Part shown: positions 1-6,570 of the stretch, one piece after another
Layout of the letters: the number at the start of each line of letters is the position of its first letter
Numbering within the stretch: position 1 is the first letter of the stretch
From: an uncultured Leucobacter sp.
GTDB lineage: Bacteria > Actinomycetota > Actinomycetes > Actinomycetales > Microbacteriaceae
Reading direction: 5' to 3'
DNA length: 17,739 nt
Assembly: GCA_945952575.1 (NCBI GenBank)
Contig: CAMFIY010000013.1
Coordinates: 1 to 17,739 of the forward strand
The notes under the pieces: generated by a model
Told to the model about the DNA's origin: nothing
What the model saw: only the letters and a program-made list of their open reading frames with translations
Database searches by the model: none
Program-made: the position numbers and the translations under genes

Positions 1-1
1 G

Positions 2-877
2 AGCCCGTTGTCTCAGAACCTGGAGGGATTCGGCAGTTACTCGAGCAGCGGCTGGTTCGAGCGCGTCAGCCACCCCGCGGTGTGGTCCAAGTGGGTCTAC
101 GCCATCGAGCCGAGGCGGGCGGAGTACCGCGTCGGCATCAACGTGGTGCGCGCCGGTCTCTTCCGTGCGAACGGCCGCGACTGGGCGGAGTCGGATGCGT
201 TCGCGTATCTGAGAGACCTGCGCGAGATGCTCGACCGCGCGGGCATCCCCTCGGTCTTCTACACGAACGGCAGCAGCGACGACAACATCACGCTGCGCAT
301 CCTGGCCGATCGGCTGGGCCTGCCCGAAGGCCAGGCCGTCTACCCGCATACGACGCGCGAAGTGGTCGAGACGGTGGCGGGCTTCGACGCGATCGCCGCC
401 ATCCGGATGCACTCCTCGATCATCGCCTACTCGTTCGGCATCCCGTCGGTGACGCTCGCCTGGAACGACAAGATCCCGTTCTTCTACGCCGGGATCGGGC
501 ATCCGGACCGCGCGCTGGAATTCCCGGAATGGGGCAGCCGGGCCGCGTTCGAGCAACTGCGGTCGTTCCCCCGCGAGGGCGAGGATACCGGGCCGGGCGG
601 CGACTACGAGTCGTTCCTGATGTCCCTCTACCTCTACCTCTTCCGCGTGGTCGCCGAGGTGGTCCGCGGCGAGCCCGCCGACCTCGAGCGGGCGTTCTCG
701 TTCGACGAGGTCCGGCGAGCGCTTGCGGAGCTCGCGCCCGCCATCGCGGAGGACGCGACCGACCTGAGGTACAAGCTCGAGAAGCTCGAGATCCGCTATC
801 GCGACACGTCGAACGAGTTCAGGACCGCTCGCCAGCAGCTTGCGAGCCTCGTGAAGCGGGTCCTACTCCGGCGCTGA
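2..877 (+). CDS. Polysaccharide pyruvyl transferase family protein (5' truncated by window edge)
   Basis: The reading frame is open from base 2, so the true start lies outside the window; about 291 codons are visible. Polysaccharide pyruvyl transferases (PF04230 family, CsaB/WcaK-like) move a pyruvyl group from phosphoenolpyruvate onto a sugar of a surface polymer. The visible part resembles the C-terminal half of the family: an IRMHSSIIAYSFGIPSV stretch (about 395-450), with the family's R-x-H and the small-residue-G-x-P pattern, followed closely by a lysine in NDKIPFF. After the catalytic fold (about 780-870) come roughly 35 charged residues with heptad-like spacing, probably a short coiled coil, ending in basic residues. 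It converges on the META-domain gene. Its neighbours glf, the ligase and manA fit a surface-glycan role. The fold assignment is good; substrate is unknown, and a related glycosyltransferase-like fold is possible. Confidence 0.72.
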   Translation, partial: SPLSQNLEGFGSYSSSGWFERVSHPAVWSKWVYAIEPRRAEYRVGINVVRAGLFRANGRDWAESDAFAYLRDLREMLDRAGIPSVFYTNGSSDDNITLRILADRLGLPEGQAVYPHTTREVVETVAGFDAIAAIRMHSSIIAYSFGIPSVTLAWNDKIPFFYAGIGHPDRALEFPEWGSRAAFEQLRSFPREGEDTGPGGDYESFLMSLYLYLFRVVAEVVRGEPADLERAFSFDEVRRALAELAPAIAEDATDLRYKLEKLEIRYRDTSNEFRTARQQLASLVKRVLLRR

Positions 878-922
878 GGCGACGCGCTTCAGCCAGATCC
901 GCCGTCACCGGCTCAGCCGTTT

Positions 923-954
923 CCGACTCGGGCACCGGCCCGGTGCGGGCTCGG
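923..954. terminator. Hairpin between convergent genes
   Basis: GCACCG and CGGTGC (932-937 and 941-946) form a perfect 6-bp stem with a GCC loop, flanked by an outer CCGA/TCGG pairing. It lies between two convergent stop codons (877 and 964), so it may stop transcription from both sides. There is no T-run, which is common for GC-rich actinobacterial terminators; function is inferred from position and symmetry. Confidence 0.45.
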
Positions 955-963
955 CTTCCGGCT

Positions 964-1806
964 CTATCCGGCCTCGGTCGCGGTGCGCGTCAGGTAGGTC
1001 GTGGCCGACGGAAGGCCCGCCGCAGCGGGGTCCTCGAGCACGAGCGTGTCCGGTCCGAGCAGGGCGAAGAGGCGTCCCGCGGTGAGTTCCATGGGGAAGG
1101 TGGAGGGGTGTTCGCAGGCCATCTTCGTCGACACGGTGTCGTCGCCGATGCTCAGCGTCGCACCGAAGCCCGGGGCGACGTCGTCGGCGCCGAGGCGCTC
1201 CCAGGTCCAGCTTCCGCGCATCCGGTTGCAGCCGTCCGTCCCGCTCCAGGTACCGTCGTCCGCGAACGAGATCGACGGCTGTCCGACGGGTTCCGCGGGC
1301 GCGGTATCCCCGCCCGCGCCCGCGGTGGCGTCGTGGTCAGCTGGGACGACCCAGGATCCGCCCTCGAGCGTCGCCGTGCTGTCGCCCGTGCGGGTGAGCG
1401 TCACGGTGGCGCCGGTGTCGTTCGCGAGGGTCAGGTCGCCGGATTCGGTGAGCGTGCCGTCGAGCGTCGCGCCGGTGGGGAGCACGGCGTTGTCGCACCA
1501 GATCAGCGTCTGCACGCCGTCATTGCTCATCTTCAGCGTGCTGCCGTCAGCGCTCCATGCGGCGCCCGTGCCATTGCAGCCGTCGGATCCGAACCACGTG
1601 CCGTATTCGGTGAACTCCACGAACGCCTGGTCGTTGGACGAGTCCACGAATTCCCAGCGGCCGACCGGATCGATCGCGGCCTGAGCCTCGAGCACCGGCT
1701 CGGGCTCGGCCTTCGGCGCGAGTGCCCATGCGGCGAGCACGAGGCCGCCGGCGACCACCCCCGCGGCGAGCATGCCGACCGTATGCGCAACCTTGCCTGA
1801 GCTCAT
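964..1806 (-). CDS. Membrane-anchored protein with two META (HslJ-like) domains
   Basis: 280 residues when started at the ATG at 1806, which has AAGGGG six bases upstream (1813-1818). A longer start at 1920 would overlap glf and adds a non-secretory proline/arginine-rich head, so I rejected it. Residues 7-30 form one hydrophobic segment (signal anchor or signal peptide). Two META domains follow, about 48-140 and 148-275. Each has a tryptophan near its start, a G-x-DGCN motif (C77 and C193) and a second cysteine further on (C104 and C231). HslJ-type META proteins are envelope or periplasmic proteins linked to stress and antibiotic tolerance in other bacteria; no enzymatic role is known. The second domain is closer to the classic pattern (T-K-M-A-C); the first is more divergent. 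Probably outside the cell, anchored at the N-terminus. Confidence 0.82.
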   Translation of the reverse strand: MSSGKVAHTVGMLAAGVVAGGLVLAAWALAPKAEPEPVLEAQAAIDPVGRWEFVDSSNDQAFVEFTEYGTWFGSDGCNGTGAAWSADGSTLKMSNDGVQTLIWCDNAVLPTGATLDGTLTESGDLTLANDTGATVTLTRTGDSTATLEGGSWVVPADHDATAGAGGDTAPAEPVGQPSISFADDGTWSGTDGCNRMRGSWTWERLGADDVAPGFGATLSIGDDTVSTKMACEHPSTFPMELTAGRLFALLGPDTLVLEDPAAAGLPSATTYLTRTATEAG

Positions 1807-1841
1807 CGCGGGCCCCTTCGTTCGCGGTGGATCCTGAGCCA

Positions 1842-1847
1842 AGCCTA
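1842..1847 (-). promoter_or_regulatory. Candidate -10 hexamer TAGGCT for the META-domain gene
   Basis: On the minus strand TAGGCT lies 35 bases before the ATG at 1806, leaving a leader of roughly 28 nt that contains the AAGGGG ribosome site. The same hexamer occurs upstream of the glycosyltransferase gene at 7023. No recognisable -35 is present. Positional inference only. Confidence 0.4.
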
Positions 1848-1905
1848 TGGCTTCGCCCGTATCCCGCACCAGTGGCCGCGCAGGCGGTGCCCAGTGCCCG
1901 CCCCG

Positions 1906-1918
1906 TAGACTTGCGGCC
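1906..1918 (+). promoter_or_regulatory. Leaderless-type -10 element of glf
   Basis: TAGACT (1906-1911) is followed by 7 bases and then the ATG at 1919. This spacing places the transcription start on or next to the start codon. No purine-rich ribosome site is present, which supports a leaderless mRNA, a common arrangement in actinobacteria. No clear -35. Confidence 0.5.
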
Positions 1919-3094
1919 ATGGATCACACCCCCGCAGACGCGCTCGCCGGCATCGATCTCCTCGTCGTCGGGAGCGGATTCTTCGGCCTGACGATCGCCG
2001 AGCGCGCGGCCGACGAGCTCGGCAAGCGCGTCGTCGTGATCGACCGCCGCCCGCACATCGGCGGCAACGCCTACAGCGAAGCGGAACCCGAGACCGGCAT
2101 CGAGGTGCACCGCTACGGCGCCCACCTCTTCCATACCTCGAACGAGACCGTGTGGGAGTACGTGAACCGCTTCACCACTTTTACGAGCTACGTCCACAAG
2201 GTCTACTCGAACTACCGCGGCGAGGTCTATCCGCTGCCCATCAACCTGGGCACGATCAACCAGTTCTTCCGCTCGGCGCACGGGCCGGGCGCCGCGCGCG
2301 CGCTGATCGCCGAGCAGGCCGGCGAGTTCGACACGAAGTCGGCCAGGAACCTCGAGGAGAAGGGGATCTCGCTGATCGGGCGCCCGCTTTACGAGGCGTT
2401 CATCCGCGACTACACGGCGAAGCAGTGGCAGACCCCCACGACCGAGCTGCCTGCCGAGGTGATCAGCCGACTCCCGGTCCGCTACACCTACGACAACCGC
2501 TACTTCAACGACACCCACGAGGGGCTGCCGACCGACGGCTACACCGCCTGGCTCGAGCGGATGGCGGACCATCCGAACATCGAGGTGCGGCTGAGCACCG
2601 ACTTCTTCGACGCGTCGCAGCCGCTGAACCGGCAGGCGGTCGTGGGGCGGATCCCGGTCGTCTACACCGGCCCGGTGGATCGCTACTTCGACTATGCCGA
2701 GGGCGAGCTCGGCTGGCGCACGCTCGACTTCGAGCAGGAGGTGCTGCCCGTCGGCGACTTCCAGGGCACCAGCGTGATGAACTACGCCGGATCGGATGTG
2801 CCCTACACGCGGATCCACGAGTTCCGCCACTTCCATCCCGAGCGCGACTATCCGGCCGACAAGACCGTGATCATGCGCGAATTTTCCCGCTTCGCGGAGC
2901 GCGAGGACGAGCCGTACTATCCGGTGAACACGCCCGAGGACCGCGCCCGGCTGCTCGCCTACCGCGCCCGCACCGAGGTCGAGCCGCGGGTGCTCTTCGG
3001 TGGCCGCCTCGGCACCTATCAGTACCTGGACATGCATATGGCGATCGGCTCGGCGCTCTCGATGTTCGCCAACAAGCTGCCCGGGATCCTCTGA
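1919..3094 (+). CDS. glf: UDP-galactopyranose mutase
   Basis: 391 residues, the usual size for the enzyme. It is a flavoprotein that interconverts UDP-galactopyranose and UDP-galactofuranose in the cytoplasm, providing Galf for wall glycans. The N-terminal FAD-binding loop GSGFFG is at residues 18-23, followed by the ribose-binding acidic end of the second strand (VVVIDRR) and the HIGGNAY motif. The YGAHLFHTSNE segment and the later FGGRLGTYQYLDMH segment near the C-terminus are family hallmarks; the latter contacts the flavin. I chose the ATG at 1919 over an upstream ATG at 1847 because the extra 24 residues are low-complexity, the -10-like TAGACT lies just before 1919, and homologues begin a few residues before the FAD loop. 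It is divergent from the META gene (112 bp apart) and convergent with the ligase pair. Confidence 0.96.
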   Translation: MDHTPADALAGIDLLVVGSGFFGLTIAERAADELGKRVVVIDRRPHIGGNAYSEAEPETGIEVHRYGAHLFHTSNETVWEYVNRFTTFTSYVHKVYSNYRGEVYPLPINLGTINQFFRSAHGPGAARALIAEQAGEFDTKSARNLEEKGISLIGRPLYEAFIRDYTAKQWQTPTTELPAEVISRLPVRYTYDNRYFNDTHEGLPTDGYTAWLERMADHPNIEVRLSTDFFDASQPLNRQAVVGRIPVVYTGPVDRYFDYAEGELGWRTLDFEQEVLPVGDFQGTSVMNYAGSDVPYTRIHEFRHFHPERDYPADKTVIMREFSRFAEREDEPYYPVNTPEDRARLLAYRARTEVEPRVLFGGRLGTYQYLDMHMAIGSALSMFANKLPGIL

Positions 3095-3096
3095 CC

Positions 3097-3114
3097 CCGG
3101 ACCCCGGGTCCTGG
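3097..3114 (+). terminator. GC-rich hairpin just after glf
   Basis: GGACC-CCG-GGTCC (3099-3111) extended by CC/GG across a one-base bulge begins 3 nt past the glf stop codon. No T-run follows. It is a plausible factor-assisted or U-less terminator; the direct repeats that follow could also take part in folding. Confidence 0.35.
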
Positions 3115-3170
3115 ACCGGATCCCGCCCCGCGGACCCGGACCCCGCACCGCGGACCGGCATCCCGCACCG
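3113..3170. repeat. Three imperfect 19-20 bp tandem direct repeats
   Basis: Three adjacent units share the pattern GGACC(C)GGa-CCCGCaCCGc: 3113-3131, 3132-3151 and 3152-3170. A more decayed fourth unit may overlap 3093-3112. They are non-coding, between the convergent glf and ligase-partner genes. They may be replication slippage in GC-rich DNA or a folded 3' region. Confidence 0.6.
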
Positions 3171-3308
3171 TGAACACGAGTGGTTTTGCTCTACCCGCAG
3201 TGAATATCGCGAACATTTCACTCGATGTCGTCAACACGGCTCATGCTGGCGGGTGCAGGGGTGAGGCGCCGGGCCTATCCGAAGGGCGCGAGACCGGTGC
3301 GAACGCGC
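3171..3308. other. Non-coding gap with an AT-richer stretch and an inverted repeat
   Basis: Bases 3171-3240 are about 50% G+C by my count, well below the surroundings. They hold AGTGAA (3199-3204) and TTCACT (3217-3222), a perfect 6-bp inverted repeat 12 bases apart. On the minus strand TTGACG (3234-3229) precedes it at a distance roughly right for a -35 element, but no good -10 follows. I see no gene that I can support here. Confidence 0.4.
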
Positions 3309-3668
3309 TCAGGACGTCGGGTGGAGCCGCCCCGCGGCCTCCCAGACCGCCGGCGTGAGTTCGGGGTAGGCCGCGGCGATCTCGCGCAGCAGCTCGAACT
3401 CGACGCGATCCGCGTTGCTGCGATGCTCGCCCGCGTCCGCGGCCGAGCTGCGACTCGCGAGCCGGGCCAGCAGGAACTCCGCCTGCTGGCCGCGTTCGTC
3501 GAGCAGGTCGTCGCGCAGTTCGCGCACCACCAGCTCGTCGACGCTCGGGATCGTCGCGATGCTCACCGCGGGGTCCTCGCCTGAGCGCCCGCGCTGTTCG
3601 AGCATGGTGGTGCGCTCCAGCCGAGCGGTCTCGCGAAGCCGCTGGAGCCGTGCCGCCGACGCGTTCAC
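3309..3668 (-). CDS. Unrecognised 119-residue protein coupled to the O-antigen ligase-type gene
   Basis: The GTG start at 3668 overlaps the TGA stop of the ligase gene in a GTGA, so translation is probably coupled and the two proteins are likely made together. The product is soluble, strongly charged and predicted mostly helical, with no signal peptide, membrane segment or cysteine. The first 30 residues are rich in arginine and alanine. The middle (SIATIPSVDELVVRELRDDL, about residues 36-55) looks like an amphipathic helix, and the C-terminus (FELLREIAAAYPELTPAVWE, about 91-110) looks like a small helical hairpin. I do not recognise a family. The longer frame that continues upstream through the ligase gene in another phase is a shadow. 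It could be a cytoplasmic partner or stability factor of the ligase; this is inference from coupling alone. Confidence 0.68.
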   Translation of the reverse strand: MNASAARLQRLRETARLERTTMLEQRGRSGEDPAVSIATIPSVDELVVRELRDDLLDERGQQAEFLLARLASRSSAADAGEHRSNADRVEFELLREIAAAYPELTPAVWEAAGRLHPTS

Positions 3669-5026
3669 CCGCGCCCGGTGCGGGGGATGGGGACCTTGCG
3701 CCAGGGCAGCTTCGTCGGTTCCGTGTCGAGCGCGGGCAGCTCGAAGTCGAAGCGGGTCTTCACCGCGATGATCACCAGCAGCAGGAACTCGCCCTCGATC
3801 AGGATCCGGCTCTCGGTGATCGACTGCACGAGGAGGGCGACCATCACGAGCCAGGGCCAGAGCGCGGACGTGGCGTAGGGGAGTGCGGGGCCCGGCCCGC
3901 GGCGGGGCTGGTCGACCGCTCGGAACCAGGTGCGCCACAGGGTCAGGACGACGAGCGGGGCGAAGACCAGCACGCCGATGATCCCGAGCTGGAACCACAC
4001 GTCGAGCCAGGCGTTGTGGGCGCTCGGAACGGGCAGGCCGGCCTTGGTGTCGAGCCCCTTGAACGGCGCTACCCACGTGGGCCAGTAGCTGACCCAGCCC
4101 CAGCCGACCACGGGCCGCTGCTCCACGAGCTGCCAGACCTTCTCCCAGGTGTCGGCGCGACCGGTGAGGTCGCTGCTCTTGCCGAGCAGGCCGAAGACGA
4201 ATCCGCGGGCGAACGTCGCGAGCGCTGCGGCGATCGCGATCGCGATCCCCGCGGTGAGATAGAGCGGCGCTCGGCGCTCGGGCCCGCGCCGGCGCGCCCA
4301 GAGCGCGAACAGCAGGGCGAGCACGACCGCGGCGAGCGCGACCCAGACGGTGGCGCTCCGCGTGAGCACGAGCGTGAGCAGGGCCATCCCCACCCAGAAC
4401 CAGCCGGCGACCGGCCGGACGAGGGAGGCGCGCAGCTGGATCCCGAACACGATCAGGCCCAGGAGGCCGATGAAGCCGAATATCACCGAGCTCGCGACGA
4501 TGCCCTGGATCGGGCCTCCCGCGAAGAGCAGGTCGCGGCTCCAGAAGAGGATCTTGAGGGTCTCCCCCTCCGGCTGCTCGAGCCACCACGGCATCAGCGG
4601 ATGCCGCACGAAGATCGCCACCCACAGCTCGAAGAGGAAGGACAGGCCGATGATGTAGCGCAGCGCGGCCGCGAGCGCGCGCAGCAGCTCGTGCCAGGTG
4701 AGCACGAACGCGAGCGACACCGCGATCGCCGTGGTCGCGAGCTGCGCGAGGACGCCGAGCGCGCTCTCGAAGCGATACGCGGACCAGATCAGCGAGAGCG
4801 TCGCCCAGCCCAGGAACCAGTAGAGCGGGGCGGGCAGGCGGTACCAGCGGAAGCGCGGGGGGCGCACCCGGACGAAGACGACCACGCTGACGACGAGAAG
4901 CACCCCCGCCAGCACGAAGTAGGGTGCGAGCCCGAGCAGATTGCGCACCGCGTTGGCGCCCAGGGTGAAGGTGAAGACGATGATCGCCCAGGCGCTCACG
5001 CCCAGTCTCGTCCTGCTCTCGGCCAT
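3665..5026 (-). CDS. O-antigen ligase / polymerase-type multi-pass membrane protein
   Basis: 453 residues with about ten hydrophobic segments, among them residues 10-52, 67-83, 92-111, 119-141, 175-197, 206-240, 256-280, 344-365 and 390-422. A large loop between the eighth and ninth segments (about 283-340) carries the signature of the Wzy_C/WaaL superfamily (PF04932): SSDLTGRADTWEKV, then VVGWGW and AHNAWLDVWFQLGIIG. Such proteins join or ligate undecaprenyl-linked glycan on the outer face of the membrane. In a Gram-positive actinobacterium a role in teichoic-acid-like glycopolymer or capsule assembly is more plausible than LPS ligation. The ATG at 5026 has no ribosome site; TACCAT lies 7 bases upstream, so the mRNA may be leaderless. 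It is divergent from manA across 26 bp and is followed by the coupled 119-residue gene. Family confident, substrate unknown. Confidence 0.88.
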   Translation of the reverse strand: MAESRTRLGVSAWAIIVFTFTLGANAVRNLLGLAPYFVLAGVLLVVSVVVFVRVRPPRFRWYRLPAPLYWFLGWATLSLIWSAYRFESALGVLAQLATTAIAVSLAFVLTWHELLRALAAALRYIIGLSFLFELWVAIFVRHPLMPWWLEQPEGETLKILFWSRDLLFAGGPIQGIVASSVIFGFIGLLGLIVFGIQLRASLVRPVAGWFWVGMALLTLVLTRSATVWVALAAVVLALLFALWARRRGPERRAPLYLTAGIAIAIAAALATFARGFVFGLLGKSSDLTGRADTWEKVWQLVEQRPVVGWGWVSYWPTWVAPFKGLDTKAGLPVPSAHNAWLDVWFQLGIIGVLVFAPLVVLTLWRTWFRAVDQPRRGPGPALPYATSALWPWLVMVALLVQSITESRILIEGEFLLLVIIAVKTRFDFELPALDTEPTKLPWRKVPIPRTGRG

Positions 5027-5039
5027 AGTCGGTATGGTA
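5027..5039 (-). promoter_or_regulatory. Leaderless-type -10 element of the ligase gene
   Basis: On the minus strand TACCAT (5039-5034) is followed by 7 bases and the ATG at 5026. No ribosome site is present. The hexamer overlaps the candidate manA -10 on the other strand, so the two promoters cannot both be filled by RNA polymerase at once. Confidence 0.45.
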
Positions 5040-5052
5040 TCGGTTGATTGCC
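5033..5052 (+). promoter_or_regulatory. Candidate manA -10 and start region
   Basis: TATGGT (5033-5038) lies 14 bases before the ATG at 5053 and 5 bases before an in-frame TTG at 5044. A leaderless start on the TTG, or a very short leader to the ATG, are both possible. There is no ribosome site before either. Confidence 0.35.
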
Positions 5053-6396
5053 ATGTTGATCTTCATCGAGAACACGCCGCGGGCCTACGCCTGGGGCTCT
5101 CCTGACGCCCTGCCGGAGCTTCTCGGCACGAGCCCGACCGGCGAGCCGCAGGCCGAGCTCTGGCTGGGCGCGCATCCGGGCGACCCGGCGACCGTGGCGA
5201 AGGCGGTGCCGGGGGCGCGCACGCTGATCGATCTGATCCGGAGCGATCCCGAACGCTACGGCGTCGACGGGGATCAGCTGCCGTTCCTGCTCAAGGTGCT
5301 CGCGATCGGCGCGCCGCTGTCTCTGCAGGTCCATCCCGATAAGACGCAGGCCGAGGCCGGCTTCGCCGCGGAGGAGGCCGCGGGGGTGCCGCGTGACGCC
5401 CGGGAGCGCAACTACGGGGATCCGAATCACAAGCCCGAGCTGCTGGTCGCGCTGAGCGAGGTCTCGGCCCTGAGCGGGTTCCGGGGCATCAGGGATGCGG
5501 GTCGCGAACTGGTGGCCCTCGCCGAGCTCGCCGGGGAGGGCGTCGGCGGCGAGGCGCTCGCGCACGCGGCCGGCCTGTGCGTTTCCGGAGGCGACGACCT
5601 CCCCGCGGGCAGCGGTGCGGCCGATCGACCCGTACGGTCGGCGCAGAGCCGACGCGAGGCCTACCTCGCCTGGGCGCTCGGCGGCGGAGCTGATGCGAGA
5701 GCCGCGGTCCAGGCGATCGCGGAGGCGGTGCAGCGGCCCGGTGCGGGACGAGACGGGCGGATCGACCGCCATCGCCTGGCGGTGCTGCGGCAGCTCACGG
5801 TCGCCTACCCGGAGGACCCGGGCGTGCTCGTCTCGTTGCTGCTCCATCTCGTGCGGCTCGAGCCCGGGCAGGCGATCTACCTCGGCGCCCGGCAGGTGCA
5901 CGCCTACCTGAGCGGCATCGCGGTCGAGGTGATGGCCGCCTCGGACAACGTGCTCCGCGCCGGTTTCACCGAGAAGCACATCGACTCGGCCGAACTGTTG
6001 CGCATCGTCGACTTCGGCGAGTTGGACGACCCGCGGATCCCGGCGCGCGAGGCGGCGCCCGGCCTGATGATCTGGGAGCCGGGCGTGCCCGACTTCCTGC
6101 TCATGCGCGCCCGGCTGCGCGAACCCGGCGAACCCGAGGTCGACGGCGGGCGGTCGCCGGTGGTGGCGGATGCGGATCGCGCGGAGAGCCTGGAGATCCT
6201 GGCCGCGTATCCGCTCGTGCTCATCGTGACCTCCGGCCGGGTGCGGGTCGAGCGGCCGGCCGCCGAGTTCGACGAGGTCGCCAGCGTCGGCCGCGGTCAA
6301 TCGCTGTACATCTCGGCCGGAGAGCCGATCGAATTGAGCGGATGCGGCGAGGCGTTCATCGCGACGGTCGCCGATGCGTGGTCCCGTCACTCCTGA
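5053..6396 (+). CDS. manA: Mannose-6-phosphate isomerase, class I
   Basis: 447 residues. It interconverts fructose-6-phosphate and mannose-6-phosphate in the cytoplasm, the entry step to GDP-mannose for glycans and mannosylated proteins. The N-terminus ENTPRAYAWGS is typical. Zinc ligands of type I enzymes are visible: Q92 and H94 in SLQVHPD, E129 in NHKPELL, and H283 in ARQVHAYLSG. The catalytic arginine is R302 in NVLRAGFTEKHID. The region between about 165 and 240 is the variable helical part. The ATG at 5053 gives the standard N-terminus; a TTG three codons upstream cannot be excluded. In other actinobacteria manA usually lies on the far side of whiB2 near manB; here it is upstream of whiB2 in the same direction, 174 bp away. 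Confidence 0.95.
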   Translation: MLIFIENTPRAYAWGSPDALPELLGTSPTGEPQAELWLGAHPGDPATVAKAVPGARTLIDLIRSDPERYGVDGDQLPFLLKVLAIGAPLSLQVHPDKTQAEAGFAAEEAAGVPRDARERNYGDPNHKPELLVALSEVSALSGFRGIRDAGRELVALAELAGEGVGGEALAHAAGLCVSGGDDLPAGSGAADRPVRSAQSRREAYLAWALGGGADARAAVQAIAEAVQRPGAGRDGRIDRHRLAVLRQLTVAYPEDPGVLVSLLLHLVRLEPGQAIYLGARQVHAYLSGIAVEVMAASDNVLRAGFTEKHIDSAELLRIVDFGELDDPRIPAREAAPGLMIWEPGVPDFLLMRARLREPGEPEVDGGRSPVVADADRAESLEILAAYPLVLIVTSGRVRVERPAAEFDEVASVGRGQSLYISAGEPIELSGCGEAFIATVADAWSRHS

Positions 6397-6433
6397 GAGG
6401 GCGATTCGCGGGGTGAGGGGCGTGTCGCAAACC

Positions 6434-6476
6434 CTCAAGTAAATATTGAAGCTTTACAATCCCGGCTTGACTTGAG
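6434..6476. repeat. 7-bp inverted repeat in the whiB2 control region
   Basis: CTCAAGT (6434-6440) and ACTTGAG (6470-6476) are exact inverted copies with centres 36 bp apart, close to three or four helical turns. The AT-rich spacer contains a second pair, TCAA/TTGA (6435-6438, 6446-6449). The right arm overlaps the -35 hexamer. This suggests a two-site operator; the binding protein is unknown. Confidence 0.5.
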
Positions 6477-6495
6477 TGAATCACAACGGTGTAAT
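6467..6495 (+). promoter_or_regulatory. Promoter of whiB2 with a palindrome in the spacer
   Basis: TTGACT (6467-6472), a 17-bp spacer and TGTAAT (6490-6495) match a housekeeping sigma promoter, the best -35/-10 pair seen in the window. The spacer contains AGTGAATCAC (6475-6484), where GTGA and TCAC flank one central A. This resembles the AGTGA-n-TCACC box bound by BldD, which controls whiB in Streptomyces; that the same protein acts here is inference. The leader to the ATG at 6571 would be about 70 nt and contains a strong ribosome site, unlike most genes nearby. Confidence 0.6.
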
Positions 6496-6550
6496 TGTCT
6501 GCAGGCGCAGACGTGTCTCGAAGCCAGGATCACCGATCCGGCCGGTAACC

Positions 6551-6560
6551 GGAGAGGAGG
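6551..6560 (+). promoter_or_regulatory. Ribosome binding site of whiB2
   Basis: GGAGAGGAGG ends 10 bases before the ATG at 6571. It decides the start: a possible upstream start at 6472 lies on top of the promoter and has no such site. Confidence 0.8.
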
Positions 6561-6570
6561 GCCGCAAGCG

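Noticed and set aside
82..1800. A 572-codon plus-strand frame through the pyruvyl transferase and META genes
   Set aside because: It crosses two supported genes in other frames, is almost all Arg/Gly/Ala/Pro, and shows no family motif.
1847..1918. Upstream ATG for glf giving 24 extra residues
   Set aside because: The added residues are low complexity and the leaderless-type TAGACT sits just before the ATG at 1919.
3019..3237. Small minus-strand frame starting at 3237
   Set aside because: Most of it lies opposite the conserved glf C-terminus and across the repeats; no ribosome site or domain.
3170..3358. Small plus-strand frame starting with GTG at 3170
   Set aside because: No ribosome site, no recognisable domain, and its end overlaps the supported 119-residue gene on the other strand.
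3650..5047. A 465-codon plus-strand frame opposite the O-antigen ligase-type gene
   Set aside because: Composition is Glu/Asp/His/Arg low complexity; the minus strand encodes a clear multi-pass membrane protein with family motifs.
6497..6512. GTCTGC-AGGC-GCAGAC inverted repeat as an attenuator of whiB2
   Set aside because: The expected transcript start is about 6502, so the left arm would be mostly outside the RNA; it is kept only as a DNA symmetry.
6472..6570. Upstream start for whiB2 giving 33 extra residues
   Set aside because: It lies on the promoter hexamers and has no ribosome site, whereas GGAGAGGAGG precedes the ATG at 6571.
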